In this document: piece after piece, positions 33,141-43,340 of the stretch
Layout of the letters: every line of letters starts with the position of its first letter
Numbering within the stretch: position 1 is the stretch's first letter
Assembly: GCF_016859285.1 (NCBI RefSeq)
Contig: NC_053411.1
Location: 6,951,001-7,015,000, forward strand
Direction of reading: 5' to 3'
DNA length: 64,000 nt
Source of the DNA: Xiphias gladius
Taxonomy: Eukaryota; Chordata; Actinopteri; Istiophoriformes; Xiphiidae
Program-made: the position numbers and the translations under genes
Notes under the pieces: generated by a model
The model's database searches: none
What the model was told of the DNA's origin: nothing
What the model saw: the letters and a program-made list of their open reading frames with translations, nothing else

Positions 33141-34964
33141 GGGAAGCTATTATGCTCTCAGGCTGGAGTGTTTTGATGGTATAATTGCAGTGACCAGTGA
33201 GGAAAAAGAGACAGAGGGAGGGATGGAAAGAGGGATGGGGATGGAGGGAGAGAAAAAGAGGAGAGTGCTGACACTCTCAGCATGCTAATGTTGTGAGGCT
33301 CTATCCCCCCTCTGGTTTCATCCCTCTCTTCCTCCCTCCCTCCATCTCTTTGTCTCTCCATCTTCCTCTCTATCTCACATCCTCTGCATTGCACAGGTGC
33401 AGCACTAGAGAGAGAGATGGATAGAAAGGTAGAGAGGTGGAGAGATGACAGGAAAAGAGGAATATATAACAGGATGGAGCAATGTTATCTCTCGCTTTTT
33501 GCCATCCCTCCATCCTCTTCAAGCTCCCCACCATACTCAAAACAAAGCATGTAAAAAAAAAGAAAAAGAAAAAAAGAGGTACGAGGGGCTGAAAATAGAG
33601 GAAGAGGGAGGGTCAGTTTTTTCCATCCCTTTAACAATGGAGGGATGATCTCTGCTTATCCTCTAATCACATCCCTCCTTTTTTCCTCTCCTCCATCCTC
33701 TCTGTTATCTCTCCCTCCCCGCAACCCCTTTTTTTCATCTGGTGAGAGAAAGGGTAGCCTTTTCCTCTCGCCGGCCTCCCTTTTTTGTCGCCTCTCCATC
33801 TGTTTGTCCTTCCAGTCCTGCCTCCATCCCTCTCTCCTCTCCAGAGAAGGGATTCTGCTGTATGGCACTGATCTCCTTCCTCTTTACCCTCTCTTTTGCA
33901 TCCCATTCCCCCCTCATTTAGCTGCCGAGCAACCCCTCTCCTTTTTTGTTACGACAGTTGAAAATTCCAAAACTTTAACCTTAAAAGTGAGGTTGGTCTA
34001 AATCTTTAAGATATCATCAAACAGGTGCATTGAAACTACTTTAAAATAATTAATTCTGTTTACACTCTAAAGGTGAATAGTTAATAAGACAAAATATGTG
34101 TTTATTAGCACAATATGGTCCATTACCAGGAATACTGTATTCATGTAAAAATATCAGATATGTTATCAAAACACATCCGTTATTGTTCTAATGCATCTTG
34201 TAACTATTCATTAACCAGGTACAGAATGAGGAAACATGGCTTGTGACAGAGAACTGGGGGAAGTAAAGTAGCAGAAGCATATACTGCCGTACGTACAGAT
34301 AGATGATGGACCTGCATAACATACACAACTACCATCAGTAATGGTAGACAAATTAGCAGCAGCTTGATGGAGATGTTCATGTTGTTATTTTGCTAACAAA
34401 GTGAGTTATGAGTACTATTTACATTAACTCTTTAACTGCCCACGTAGCAGCGCTGACGGAGGTTGATCTGTATGTATGATACATTTAACGCAAGAAAAAG
34501 CAGAAATAGTAGCAGTTGTTTTTCATTTGATTACTGTAGCTAAACACAGAGTTGAAGTCAAAATTGCTCAGCGTAGGTAAACTAATATGAGATTTTGATG
34601 ATTTTTAAGTGTTAACACAGAGGATGAGGAGTTTCTGCACTAGAGGAGGTGTAATCGTTTTAATATCTAACAGCCAACAGCGCCTCTCAGAGGTAATGCT
34701 TTGCTACTGCTAACATGCAAACCTGCAAAAGCCTCAAGAACTACTGAATTCTGCTGAGCAGCCGTTGTGTACGTCACCACAGTAACACAGCATTGTTGGC
34801 AGACTACTCTGAAATGAGGAAATGATGAAAATACTACTGACTACAATACAAACGATACACCCGTAGGCCAAATAGTTTCAAATCAGTCGTTTTTACAGCT
34901 GATCAGCACCTCCAAACACCTCATATTGGTAGTTTCTTTTCCCTTGTAAACAGAAAACTGTAAA

Positions 34965-34997
34965 ACTATTTAACCCAGAAAGTCTGGGTTAAATAGT
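34965..34997. repeat. Perfect 15-bp inverted repeat
   Basis: Arms ACTATTTAACCCAGA and TCTGGGTTAAATAGT flank a 3-nt spacer. It is isolated, with no neighbouring transposase or target-site duplication that I can see. Confidence 0.8.
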
Positions 34998-35846
34998 ACA
35001 ATGTTAGAGTTTGCGATCAAAGGAAATTATGTCCATTGTAGATGGTGAGTGATTCTGACTTTCGGCTGGCTTCTGACGGGGTTAGACCTCCTAAAATATC
35101 CTGGCCTGTTGACAGTTATTTTGACCACCTGCTTATGTAACAGATCTTGTAACAGTCTTTCCAAGCACTGTTTGTTGCAGCAAAACAACTGCTCTTTCGA
35201 CCTTAACCAAGAGAACAGATATGTTATTGACTTAAATTAAAATCATATTTATTAACAAAACATTTTTTGTGCAAAATTCAAATTACTTAAAATATAGACA
35301 CATGGCAGTATTCAACAAGAGAACTTTGTAAAAGGAAAGTAATAATTAAACAAGAGAAAGAAAGAGAAAGCGAGATGAAGGATTATTTATCCATGAATCC
35401 ATTAATTTTACAGTTACTTTCAGCTTCCGGATATTTCGATTTTGCAAATCACATATTTTTCACTAAACAAAGACACCTAAAGAAACGGTCTGCAGTGTAG
35501 CGTGCACCTCGGGAGTGTGTGTCTATATTTGTGTGAGTGTGTGTGTGTGTGTATGTGTGTGTGCTTGTATGTGTGTGTGCTGTAGTTTTGCACCTGAAAT
35601 GAGCTGTTATTTGTGAATGTTGTGGTCCAAATGAGCATGCCTTGTCACTGTATGTATGTGAGTCAGCATGCTGTATCTAACTGTGTAAGTATCCCTATCA
35701 GTATCTGTATCAAGACAAAAGGAGTATGTGTGTGTGTCTGCATGTGTGACATGTACTTGTGCATATGTATGTCACAACCCTGAGCTTTGTCTTGACTCTT
35801 GGATTTGTAGGAAAAGTGTATATACTGTAAATACATCTGTGTGCAT

Positions 35847-38800
35847 CTATGGGTCCTGTGCCTGTGTGTGTGTAGATGTGTGAGTGTGTGTGGGCGAGGA
35901 GTGCCTGTCGACCAACATCTCAGCGTGTTTCAGATACTGGGCAGTCCTCCTCATCACAGACTCCCTGCGTACTGGATCTGGGTCACCTGGACAGAAAGAG
36001 ACACATAGACAGGAAGACAAAGATGATTATTTTCATTATTATTGTCCAGAAATGGCACTAGTGTCCCTTCTGCTGCTGCTCCCGTGGAGGGATAGAGAGG
36101 ACATTGAGAGCAGAGAAGCAAAGGTAGAAAAAGAAGAAAAAAAGCAAAGAGCATGTCAAAGGCTTCCCTAAACCCAATGCAATGTAGTTTCTTTAACAAA
36201 TTAAAAAGCACTGCTAAAAAAGGTTAATAGAATTCATAGAATTATCAAGATTAACAGAATTTTAGACATTTCATCAATCTATGTTGTCACTTAAATTGTC
36301 ATTGTTATTTCCTATTAATCATAGCTGGTGCATTTATGTTTAATCTTAACTGAGCAATGTTACTAAAGAAAAAATCTCTTCAATCAACTCAAAAACCCTT
36401 CTTGAATTATGTGCTTTACCTTCAAGTAGTAGTAAATGTAGTGACTGAAATTACTCACTTGAGAGCAAACAGCGGGACTCTCAGACCAGACTTAGTTCCT
36501 TTAACTCCAATTTTAAGTTTTAAATTACCAGAAAGCAAACATAAGGAGGATAGACTTCCTGGCAGCGGTGGGATTTGAACCCACGCCCCCAAAGAGACTG
36601 GAGCCTTAATCCAGCGCCTTAGACCGCTCGGCCACGCTACCACACAACACCAGTACAAAAATACCGGTGAACGTACGGTCAACTCTGACCCCACTGAGGA
36701 CATACCTGAACAGGGTAAAAAATAAGAATAAAAAACAGAGCGGGGAAAGCACAAAGTAACCATAGAGAAAATATTAGAGTGCTGTTACATAGTAGCAGAT
36801 GACACACATGCAGACTAAGTTTTTTTTTTTTGATGGCATCTTAAATGCCAGTTACTGTCACAACTTGATATATGCACATAAACTGCTTGTACTGTTTATC
36901 TGTTTGTGCCGTATGTGGGACAAATATATTTTTACAAGCCCCATCCAATATTAGTTCTCAGATAAGTAATAGTTCCTTATGACTCACAGCTCATTTCTAA
37001 ATGTTATTTTACTTATTCCATAAGAATAATTCATTGAGTTTAAAATTACATTCAACTTTATCTTCCACTTTTAATGTAATCTATTATTATATGAATATAA
37101 AATGACTTATTACTATTAAAATAAGTTGGGAATCTAGTGCTGGGATTTAGTTTGAATTATTCAACTGCAATCTAAAATTTAGAGCTGGAATAAAAACAAA
37201 CAACCTATCTTCCTTTATAGATTAAAATTTTAATTTTAATGATGAAATTAAATGAATGTAATAGTTCTCAGATATGTATGAAACGGAAAACAAGGTGAGG
37301 TGTTTCTTTTGTCAAGATGACGTAAAACTGTCTCCTTCAGCTCTATACTGTACCATTCTTCGCTTTTCTGAGTTTAAGAGAGAATAATCTCATTGGCAGT
37401 GGTGGGATTTGAACCCACGCCTCCAGAGAGACTGGAGCCTAAATCCAGCGCCTTAGACCACTCGGCCACACTACCAGGTGGAGGACTCAGCTCAGTCTAA
37501 CCTTTACCAAACGTAATAATAATCACTAGTATACCTAAGACTGGAAGGGAAAAAAATAATCTGATAATGCACTACTCATAAAATCTGCTCTATGTTTTCT
37601 TGATAAACATATTTATATCAGTTAATTAAAGTAAGCATTTTGTCTTGATATCTGCACATAGAGTGCTGTTCTGTCTATGTCTATTTAAGTCGCCTCTTAT
37701 GGCACCTTTTAGATCTTGTGACAAAAAAAGGCCATTAAAAAGCCTCGTTGTCAGCTTATGTGGTTCTGGTGTCAGCTTGTGATAATGTGTACAAGCCCTA
37801 TGCAGCATCCAATTTCATGGGTGAAACGTTTTCCCACTAGCTCTTGAAGCTTTCACTTTGGAGGGCAACCTCAAACAGAATATGACTCTAACTCTAATGT
37901 GCCTTTCTGATTAGAAGTCACTGTTTAGCAAAATTCATGCATAATTTGGGTAAGGGAAATTCTCTGGCAGTGATGGAATCTCATATGAGCTTAGAAAAAA
38001 ACAAAACATTGGCAGCGGTGGGATTCGAACCCACGCCCCCGAAGAGACTGGAGCCTTAATCCAGCGCCTTAGACCGCTCGGCCACGCTACCCTGTGTCAG
38101 AACAATCCCATAGTCGTTTCAAAAACGCTTAGCTTCGCACTTCGTATTCATCTTCGCTGCCTTTGCATGGTGGGTGTTATGTTTGGCAAATTTTAAGAAA
38201 GACGCTGGAGTCTTAACCCAGCACCTTAGACCACTCGGCCACACTATGAATACACAGAACACAATAAGAAGATATTAGAGTAGACTGACCTAGTAAGTCA
38301 TCATAAGATGATACAACAGATTTTTATGGCACAGCAACATGTAGTTTCTTTGATGAGTATTATGGAAACATACATTACTCTATTATTGCTGAACTGAATA
38401 CTTTACCACATCCCGTCCTCTCTCCTTCTTTCTCCCCCCTTTTCCACCAACCCATGTTTCTCAATCCCTCATCTTCTCACCCTGCACTCCAGTGATCAAT
38501 ATGTCCACCGCTGTCCTGTATCCACAAATGGCAGAACTAAATTCTCCCTCTTTCTCCCTCTCCATAGCAGCTGTTAGCTCAGTGGCTGCTTGGTTCAGAT
38601 AACCCATGTCCCCTCCATCTAGACTGGTTGGCGGCAGTGAGAACAACTCTGAGTGGTCACTGGAGGCACTGGATGTTTCTGAAATAGAAAAGGAAGGAAC
38701 AAGAGAAAATTTTTAAAGATAAAGAAATAAAGACACTGAAAATGCTGCCCAAAGGCTATATATAGCTCTACAGTCCAAATAAAATTGAGGAAAATCTTAA

Positions 38801-41800
38801 TTGGGCACATTCTTTCATTTATTTTACCATTGTAACTATCATTAACCATTAATCAATGAGAGAAATACAGCACATTTTACATTAATTTCAGAGTTTTCTC
38901 CATTGTATATTGATAGCTTGATTCAAACCCACGCCCCCAAATAGACTAGAGCCTTAAGCCAGCATTGTAAACCACTCGGCAACACTACCCCACGACAATA
39001 TTGTTGCAAAAACGCTTAGCTTCAAGACTTCAGATTCATCTTCGCTGCCTTTGCATGGTGGGTGTTATGTTTGGCAAATTTTAAGAAAGACGCTGGAGTC
39101 TTAACCCAGCACCTTAGACCACTCGGCCACACTATGAATACACAGAACACAATAAGAAGATATTAGAGTAGACTGACCTAGTAAGTCATCATAAGATGAT
39201 ACAACAGATTTTTATGGCACAGCAACATGTAGTTTCTTTGATGAGTATTATGGAAACATACATTACTCTATTATTGCTGAACTGAATACTTTACCACATC
39301 CCGTCCTCTCTCCTTCTTTCTCCCCCCTTTTCCACCAACCCATGTTTCTCAATCCCTCATCTTCTCACCCTGCACTCCAGTGATCAATATGTCCACCGCT
39401 GTCCTGTATCCACAAATGGCAGAACTAAATTCTCCCTCTTTCTCCCTCTCCATAGCAGCTGTTAGCTCAGTGGCTGCTTGGTTCAGATAACCCATGTCCC
39501 CTCCATCTAGACTGGTTGGCGGCAGTGAGAACAACTCTGAGTGGTCACTGGAGGCACTGGATGTTTCTGAAATAGAAAAGGAAGGAACAAGAGAAAATTT
39601 TTAAAGATAAAGAAATAAAGACACTGAAAATGCTGCCCAAAGGCTATATATAGCTCTACAGTCCAAATAAAATTGAGGAAAATCTTAATTGGGCACATTC
39701 TTTCATTTATTTTACCATTGTAACTATCATTAACCATTAATCAATGAGAGAAATACAGCACATTTTACATTAATTTCAGAGTTTTCTCCATTGTATATTG
39801 ATAGCTTGATTCAAACCCACGCCCCCAAATAGACTAGAGCCTTAAGCCAGCATTGTAAACCACTCGGCAACACTACCCCACGACAATATTGTTGCAAAAA
39901 CGCTTAGCTTCGTACTTCTACTGGCTGCCTTTGCATGGTGGCTGTTCAATTAAGAAACTGAAGAAGTATTTTGGTAGAGAGGCAAAATGTCTTCAAAAGT
40001 GTAGAGAAAGACTTTGGACTGTTTGGCCAAGCTATCGATACACAGAATACACAACATGCTATTTGACATTCTTTTCCACAGTTTAAGATGAAGCACAGTC
40101 TGCTTTAGAACTTCCTGGCAGTGGTGGGATTTGAACCCACGCCTCCGAAGAGACTGGAGCCTTAATCCAGCGCCTTAGACCGCTCGGCCACACTACCCTA
40201 TACCATTGTTACCACGCTATCAGCTTTTCTTGGTCAGCTTTAGACACACCTGCTAGTTTGATCAGTGCTTAACTTTACATATTTATTGATAGTGTATATA
40301 CAGTGGTTGTTTGATATCATAGAAGCGTCAGTGATTAACTTAAATGTTTAATTTGATCCAGACTGCAAGTTATCTTGTTTGAACAGCTGATGAAAAACTT
40401 ACTATTTTAAATGCTTGTTATTTTTCCACATTACTCATTTATTAAACTCCAGGAATGGACATTAGTTACATCAGCAAATTATACAGTATGTTATTACTAC
40501 AGTCCAATCAGGAAGGATAATATGACATTTGCATATCACATTTACACTCCCCCAGGAACTTTGGCAGGAAGGTCTGTAAACAAATATTCAACATATGAAA
40601 TTATTACTTGGAATAAGAAAATCAAAAGCAAAATTTACAGAATCTGAACAAGACATAAATTTCCAGAAAAAAATCACCAAAGACTGAAAAAACAGATTGT
40701 AATTAGATGAAGAGAGAGATTTGAGATGACTGAAAGCAATGGTATTGGTTTATATGTATTCATTCACCTTTATTTTCACCTTGTTTAGAGCAGGGATCAA
40801 AGACAGCCAAGTCAATATCAGACAGTGGAGGTGGACCTCCTTCCTTTGGGGATGGGGCATGCTCTTCTGCCACAGAGTCAAACAGTGAATCAAACTCTTC
40901 CTGGGACTCTTGTGATTGGTGGTTTCTAGCTGGGGATGGGTCAGGAGACAGGACTGGAGGTGAAACATGGACCAAAAGGTAAGAGCAAGGATAGGAATGA
41001 AACAGAGCCAAAGAAAAGGAAATAACAGACCTTGATTAATTCTGGCAGATTTTTTCCCACCGCGTACCTCTGTCATCCAGCTCTGTATCACTGAGCCTCT
41101 CTCTTTCTTCTTCTCTTGGAGAGCCTCCCATCTCACTGTAAGCCTCAGCCGCCACCTCAGGTTCTCCCACGTCTAAGCCCAGGTTGGTGCCCAGGTCCTG
41201 GGGTAAGGTGGGAGCCTCCCTTCCCTCCTCCTCTTCTGCGGGCTCACAGTCTGAGGCCCTCCGCTTGGGGAGGGGGATGAGAGGGGGAGGCAGAGGCCCA
41301 GCAGAGGACAGAGGGGTTGGGTCTAGAGGTCTTGTGACCTCGCCACCCTGAGAGAAGGGAGGGAGAAAGAAAGATGCAACGAGAACAGAGGGGGGGAAGG
41401 GACAAGCAGAGACAAAGTCAGGAGTCCAATAACATTACACATGTTTTTTGTGTGCAGATATCCATGGCTACTACATCTCAGTTTCACTTCTCGTATGTGT
41501 GTGCGAGTGCATCTTACTCTGAAGAAGTCCTTGAGTTGTGGGCTATTGTAGAGTGCGGGTATGCTGGTAGTAAACAAAAGCATGGCTTCTGCTGCCTTCC
41601 TCCGATCCTCAATCACAGCCTGATCAAACCTTCCTACAGAAATACATCATATAGGAACAAATTTAATGACAATTCAGATGATGGTGCTAAAAAATTACGG
41701 GAAAAATTAAGGAGACAAAAAGCAGAAATGTAAGCCAGACTGGTTTTGTGTGGATACTTTCAGGTGTGTTTGTTAAAAAAGGTTGGTCATTGTTTTAAGG

Positions 41801-43193
41801 CTGTAGCTTACCCTTGTGCATTCAACCTATCCAGCAAGACAGCAACTATATGTTGCCTTAAAAACTCAATGTAAATTGTGACTGTCCATTAGTATTGACA
41901 GTTTGTCTGTAACCACTGAAGAATAACATCATCGACCGAAGGGAAATGTCACAAGTAACATTACAAAACGTTAAAAAAAGGCACAATGGAACAAGTATAT
42001 CCCAACTAGAAAATGACTCAAAGACACTCAACCGTATGATTGCATGAAAAAGCAACAAGCAATGGCCTCAAATATGATAACTGAGCTGAATTACCATCTT
42101 TGACACTGTAAAACCTTCTGTAGTTCATTATGATTTATTTCTCTTATTTATCTAGCCCCTGCAGCACACCAAACAACTCAGTTAGTTGGTGACCTTAGCA
42201 CTTGGCGACCATGCCGGAATTGCGTGTACGTAGAGTGCATCACAATCTTTGCATCATTTTACCAAAAACTTGTGCACGGGGAAAAGGTGGAAACTCCTCC
42301 TGTCTTCTGAACAAGTTCCTGTGAGTGTAGGCCAACTCCCCGTGGAGCTTCTTCAGCTCTGAGAACCTCCTCCACACGAGCACCTCCTTCACATCTTCTG
42401 GATGACGCTTGGACACAAACTACAAACCACATAGGAGAGGAGGAGAGATTATTTCAGTAACTCCATGTTTAACATTAAGCCTCAGACCAGCTTTTTTTCA
42501 CACTGGCAAAGAGCAAAGGACAGCATGTTGAAATTATGAACGATTGTATATATTGAAATAGATGAACCGGACAGAGAGGTAAGATAGGCAGATCAGTGTG
42601 CAACAAATATATGATGTTCTTTGATTTTGTATGCATGCCTGACTAGACCACGGGGCATTAGTGTGGTCATGGGGTCAGTGCTGGAGCTCATGAAATGAAT
42701 CACAAGTTCTCTCTGTTTCACTTGAGTGCTCACTGTGCACCACTGCCTCAAATAAAAGGCCCATTGTGTATAACTCTACCCGTCTGAGCTAGCACCAGGG
42801 CCTTTGTGTCATAAAAACACAAAGGCCCTGGTTATCACAATGTGATTTCATTGTGTCATAAGGGAATAATAATACAAAGTCACTCACTTTTCATTGATGT
42901 AACTGACCAAAGAGTGTAGTGCAACATAAGGAACAAATTGTTTTTTTCAGGTAGTTACGAGAAGTAACAAACATGTACAGAAGTAACAACATTTCACTCA
43001 TGTAGGCTGACCATGAATAAAAAACAGCATAACAGCAAAAAAGGTTTCTATTGTTGACGTTGTAGCTAAAGAGAGATAAAGAGTGTAAACCAACCCTTGC
43101 TGTCACTTTGTACTCCGTGTGTCCCTTCTCGTGAGTGCGTGGGTCGGTAACGGTAAAGAACCGGTAATATTCCTCCTTGGGTTTTCGTGACAT
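35847..43193 (-). CDS. snx15: Sorting nexin 15 (PX and MIT domains), with a duplicated MIT exon
   Basis: Minus-strand exons: 43095-43193, 42263-42419, 41518-41633, 41068-41347, 40780-40953, MIT exon copies 39369-39566 and 38481-38678, and 35847-35986. Phases match throughout: about 387 residues with one MIT exon, 453 with both (human SNX15 342). The PX domain, which binds endosomal phosphoinositides, spans exons 1-3 (YYRFFTVTDPRTHEKGHTEY, KEVLVWRRFSELKKLHGELA, HRNLFRRQEEFPPFPRAQVF, IPALYNSPQLKDFF). The acidic linker has LSDIDLAVFDPCSKQ, matching the human LTEAELALFDPF. The MIT exon has YLNQAATELTAAMEREKEGE and GYRTAVDILITGVQG. The last exon has VMRRTAQYLKHAEMLVDRH. SNX15 acts in endosomal trafficking. 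The C-terminal tail is translated from a CA repeat. tRNA-Leu genes lie in the introns on the same strand. Minus-strand AATAAA (plus 35248-35253) probably ends the transcript. Confidence 0.93.
36560..36641 (-). tRNA. tRNA-Leu (AAG)
   Basis: 82-nt class II tRNA on the minus strand, starting GGTAGCGTGGCCGAGCGGTC. The anticodon arm CTGGATTAAGGCTCCAG places AAG in the loop. It ends in CACCGCTGCCA, which pairs with the acceptor start. The T loop reads TTCAAAT rather than TTCGAAT, a small B-box change seen also in two other members of this cluster. It lies in the last snx15 intron. Confidence 0.95.
37394..37475 (-). tRNA. tRNA-Leu (TAG)
   Basis: 82-nt class II tRNA on the minus strand, starting GGTAGTGTGGCCGAGTGGTC. 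The anticodon arm CTGGATTTAGGCTCCAG gives TAG. It ends in CACCACTGCCA, complementary to the acceptor start. The T loop is TTCAAAT. It sits in the last snx15 intron, between two tRNA-Leu(AAG) genes. Confidence 0.95.
38010..38091 (-). tRNA. tRNA-Leu (AAG)
   Basis: 82-nt class II tRNA on the minus strand with the canonical T loop TTCGAAT, anticodon AAG and acceptor GGTAGCG paired with CGCTGCC. It is the most canonical member of the cluster. Its right flank (CAAAAACGCTTAGCTTC at 38120-38136) recurs next to every relic in the repeat array to its right, so it resembles the founder of that array. Confidence 0.96.
38201..38247 (-). pseudogene. tRNA-Leu fragment
   Basis: On the minus strand ATAGTGTGGCCGAGTGGTC followed by a D arm and an anticodon arm with AAG; the variable arm, T arm and 3' acceptor strand are missing. 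The identical fragment lies in the second duplicate at 39089-39135. Confidence 0.85.
38481..38678 (-). CDS. snx15: snx15 MIT exon, downstream copy
   Basis: A 198-bp exon that starts and ends in phase 1, so it can be included once, twice or skipped without changing frame. It encodes ETSSASSDHSELFSLPPTSL, then the first part of the MIT helix bundle (YLNQAATELTAAMEREKEGE, GYRTAVDILITGVQ). The acceptor is CTATTTCAG and the donor GTGAGA. It is identical to the copy at 39369-39566. MIT domains bind C-terminal helices of ESCRT-III-type proteins. Confidence 0.9.
38911..38989 (-). pseudogene. Degraded tRNA-Leu
   Basis: On the minus strand a full-length but decayed tRNA-Leu: GGTAGTGTTGCCGAGTGGTT, an anticodon arm with mismatches (CTGGCTTAAGGCTCTAG) and T arm GTGGGTTTGAATC, with the 3' acceptor strand lost. 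The second copy lies at 39799-39877. Confidence 0.85.
39089..39135 (-). pseudogene. tRNA-Leu fragment, second copy
   Basis: Identical to 38201-38247 and part of the duplicated block. Confidence 0.85.
39369..39566 (-). CDS. snx15: snx15 MIT exon, upstream copy
   Basis: Identical to the exon at 38481-38678 with the same splice sites. In transcript order it follows the exon at 40780-40953, whose last base G joins AA to make Glu. Joining this copy to the next also creates Glu, so a protein with two tandem MIT segments would stay in frame. Confidence 0.88.
39799..39877 (-). pseudogene. Degraded tRNA-Leu, second copy
   Basis: Identical to 38911-38989 and part of the duplicated block. Confidence 0.85.
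40116..40197 (-). tRNA. tRNA-Leu (AAG)
   Basis: 82-nt class II tRNA on the minus strand with anticodon AAG, but with the acceptor stem GGTAGTG/CACTGCC that the TAG isoacceptor at 37394 has. All stems pair and the T loop is TTCAAAT. The mixture suggests gene conversion or an anticodon change within the cluster. It lies in the snx15 intron before the MIT exons. Confidence 0.95.
42794..42832. repeat. Perfect 16-bp inverted repeat in snx15 intron 1
   Basis: Arms ACCAGGGCCTTTGTGT and ACACAAAGGCCCTGGT flank a 7-nt loop (CATAAAA). The RNA would form a stable hairpin, but the stem is too short for a typical microRNA precursor. Confidence 0.8.
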
Positions 43194-43340
43194 GTTGGCT
43201 GTTGGTAACAACAGAGAAAAGCAGCGTGTTTCAGCTGTCAATGGCTGTGGCGGCTCTGTTGTGATTCTTCGGTCCCTCCTCGCTGCTCACTTCCTGGTTG
43301 GTGACGTATGCGAGTGCGCGTTACGTTCGGTGGATGCCTC
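43194..43340 (-). promoter_or_regulatory. Probable snx15 promoter and 5' UTR
   Basis: Directly upstream of the snx15 ATG, with several CpGs and no TATA box (GTGACGTATGCGAGTGCGCG at 43301-43320 contains a CRE-like TGACGT). The function is inferred from position. Confidence 0.4.

Larger units (their letters stand above)
28881..35240. other. Intergenic DNA rich in purine/pyrimidine tracts and microsatellites
   Basis: No exon or RNA gene recognised. Long strand-asymmetric GA-rich stretches lie at about 30190-30350, 30720-31140 and 33200-33650, and CT-rich ones at about 33300-33370 and 33650-33920. GT/CA repeats occur at 32430-32491, 32993-33023 and 33061-33138. ORFs here are low-complexity translations of these tracts. 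A perfect palindrome sits at 34965-34997. Confidence 0.5.
38146..39023. repeat. Tandem duplication, left copy (snx15 MIT exon plus tRNA-Leu relics)
   Basis: This 878-bp block recurs at 39034-39911, offset 888 bp, with no difference that I could see on reading. It contains one MIT exon of snx15 with its acceptor and donor, a tRNA-Leu fragment at its left end (38201-38247) and a degraded tRNA-Leu at its right end (38911-38989). A short flank with CAAAAACGCTTAGCTTC occurs at 38120, 39007 and 39895, giving the homology for unequal exchange. Confidence 0.93.
39034..39911. repeat. Tandem duplication, right copy
   Basis: Second copy of the block at 38146-39023, again with a complete MIT exon and the two tRNA-Leu relics. 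Beyond it, 39912-40055 is a third, far more decayed and shortened unit (CTGCCTTTGCATGGTGG, then GGCCAAGCTAT and ATACACAGAATACAC), showing that the array has an older history than this exact duplication. Confidence 0.93.

Noticed and set aside
39930-40060. Third tRNA-Leu relic right of the duplicated blocks
   Set aside because: It resembles the unit (GGCCAAGCTAT, ATACACAGAATACAC) but the anticodon arm is gone; described under the duplication rather than as a tRNA.
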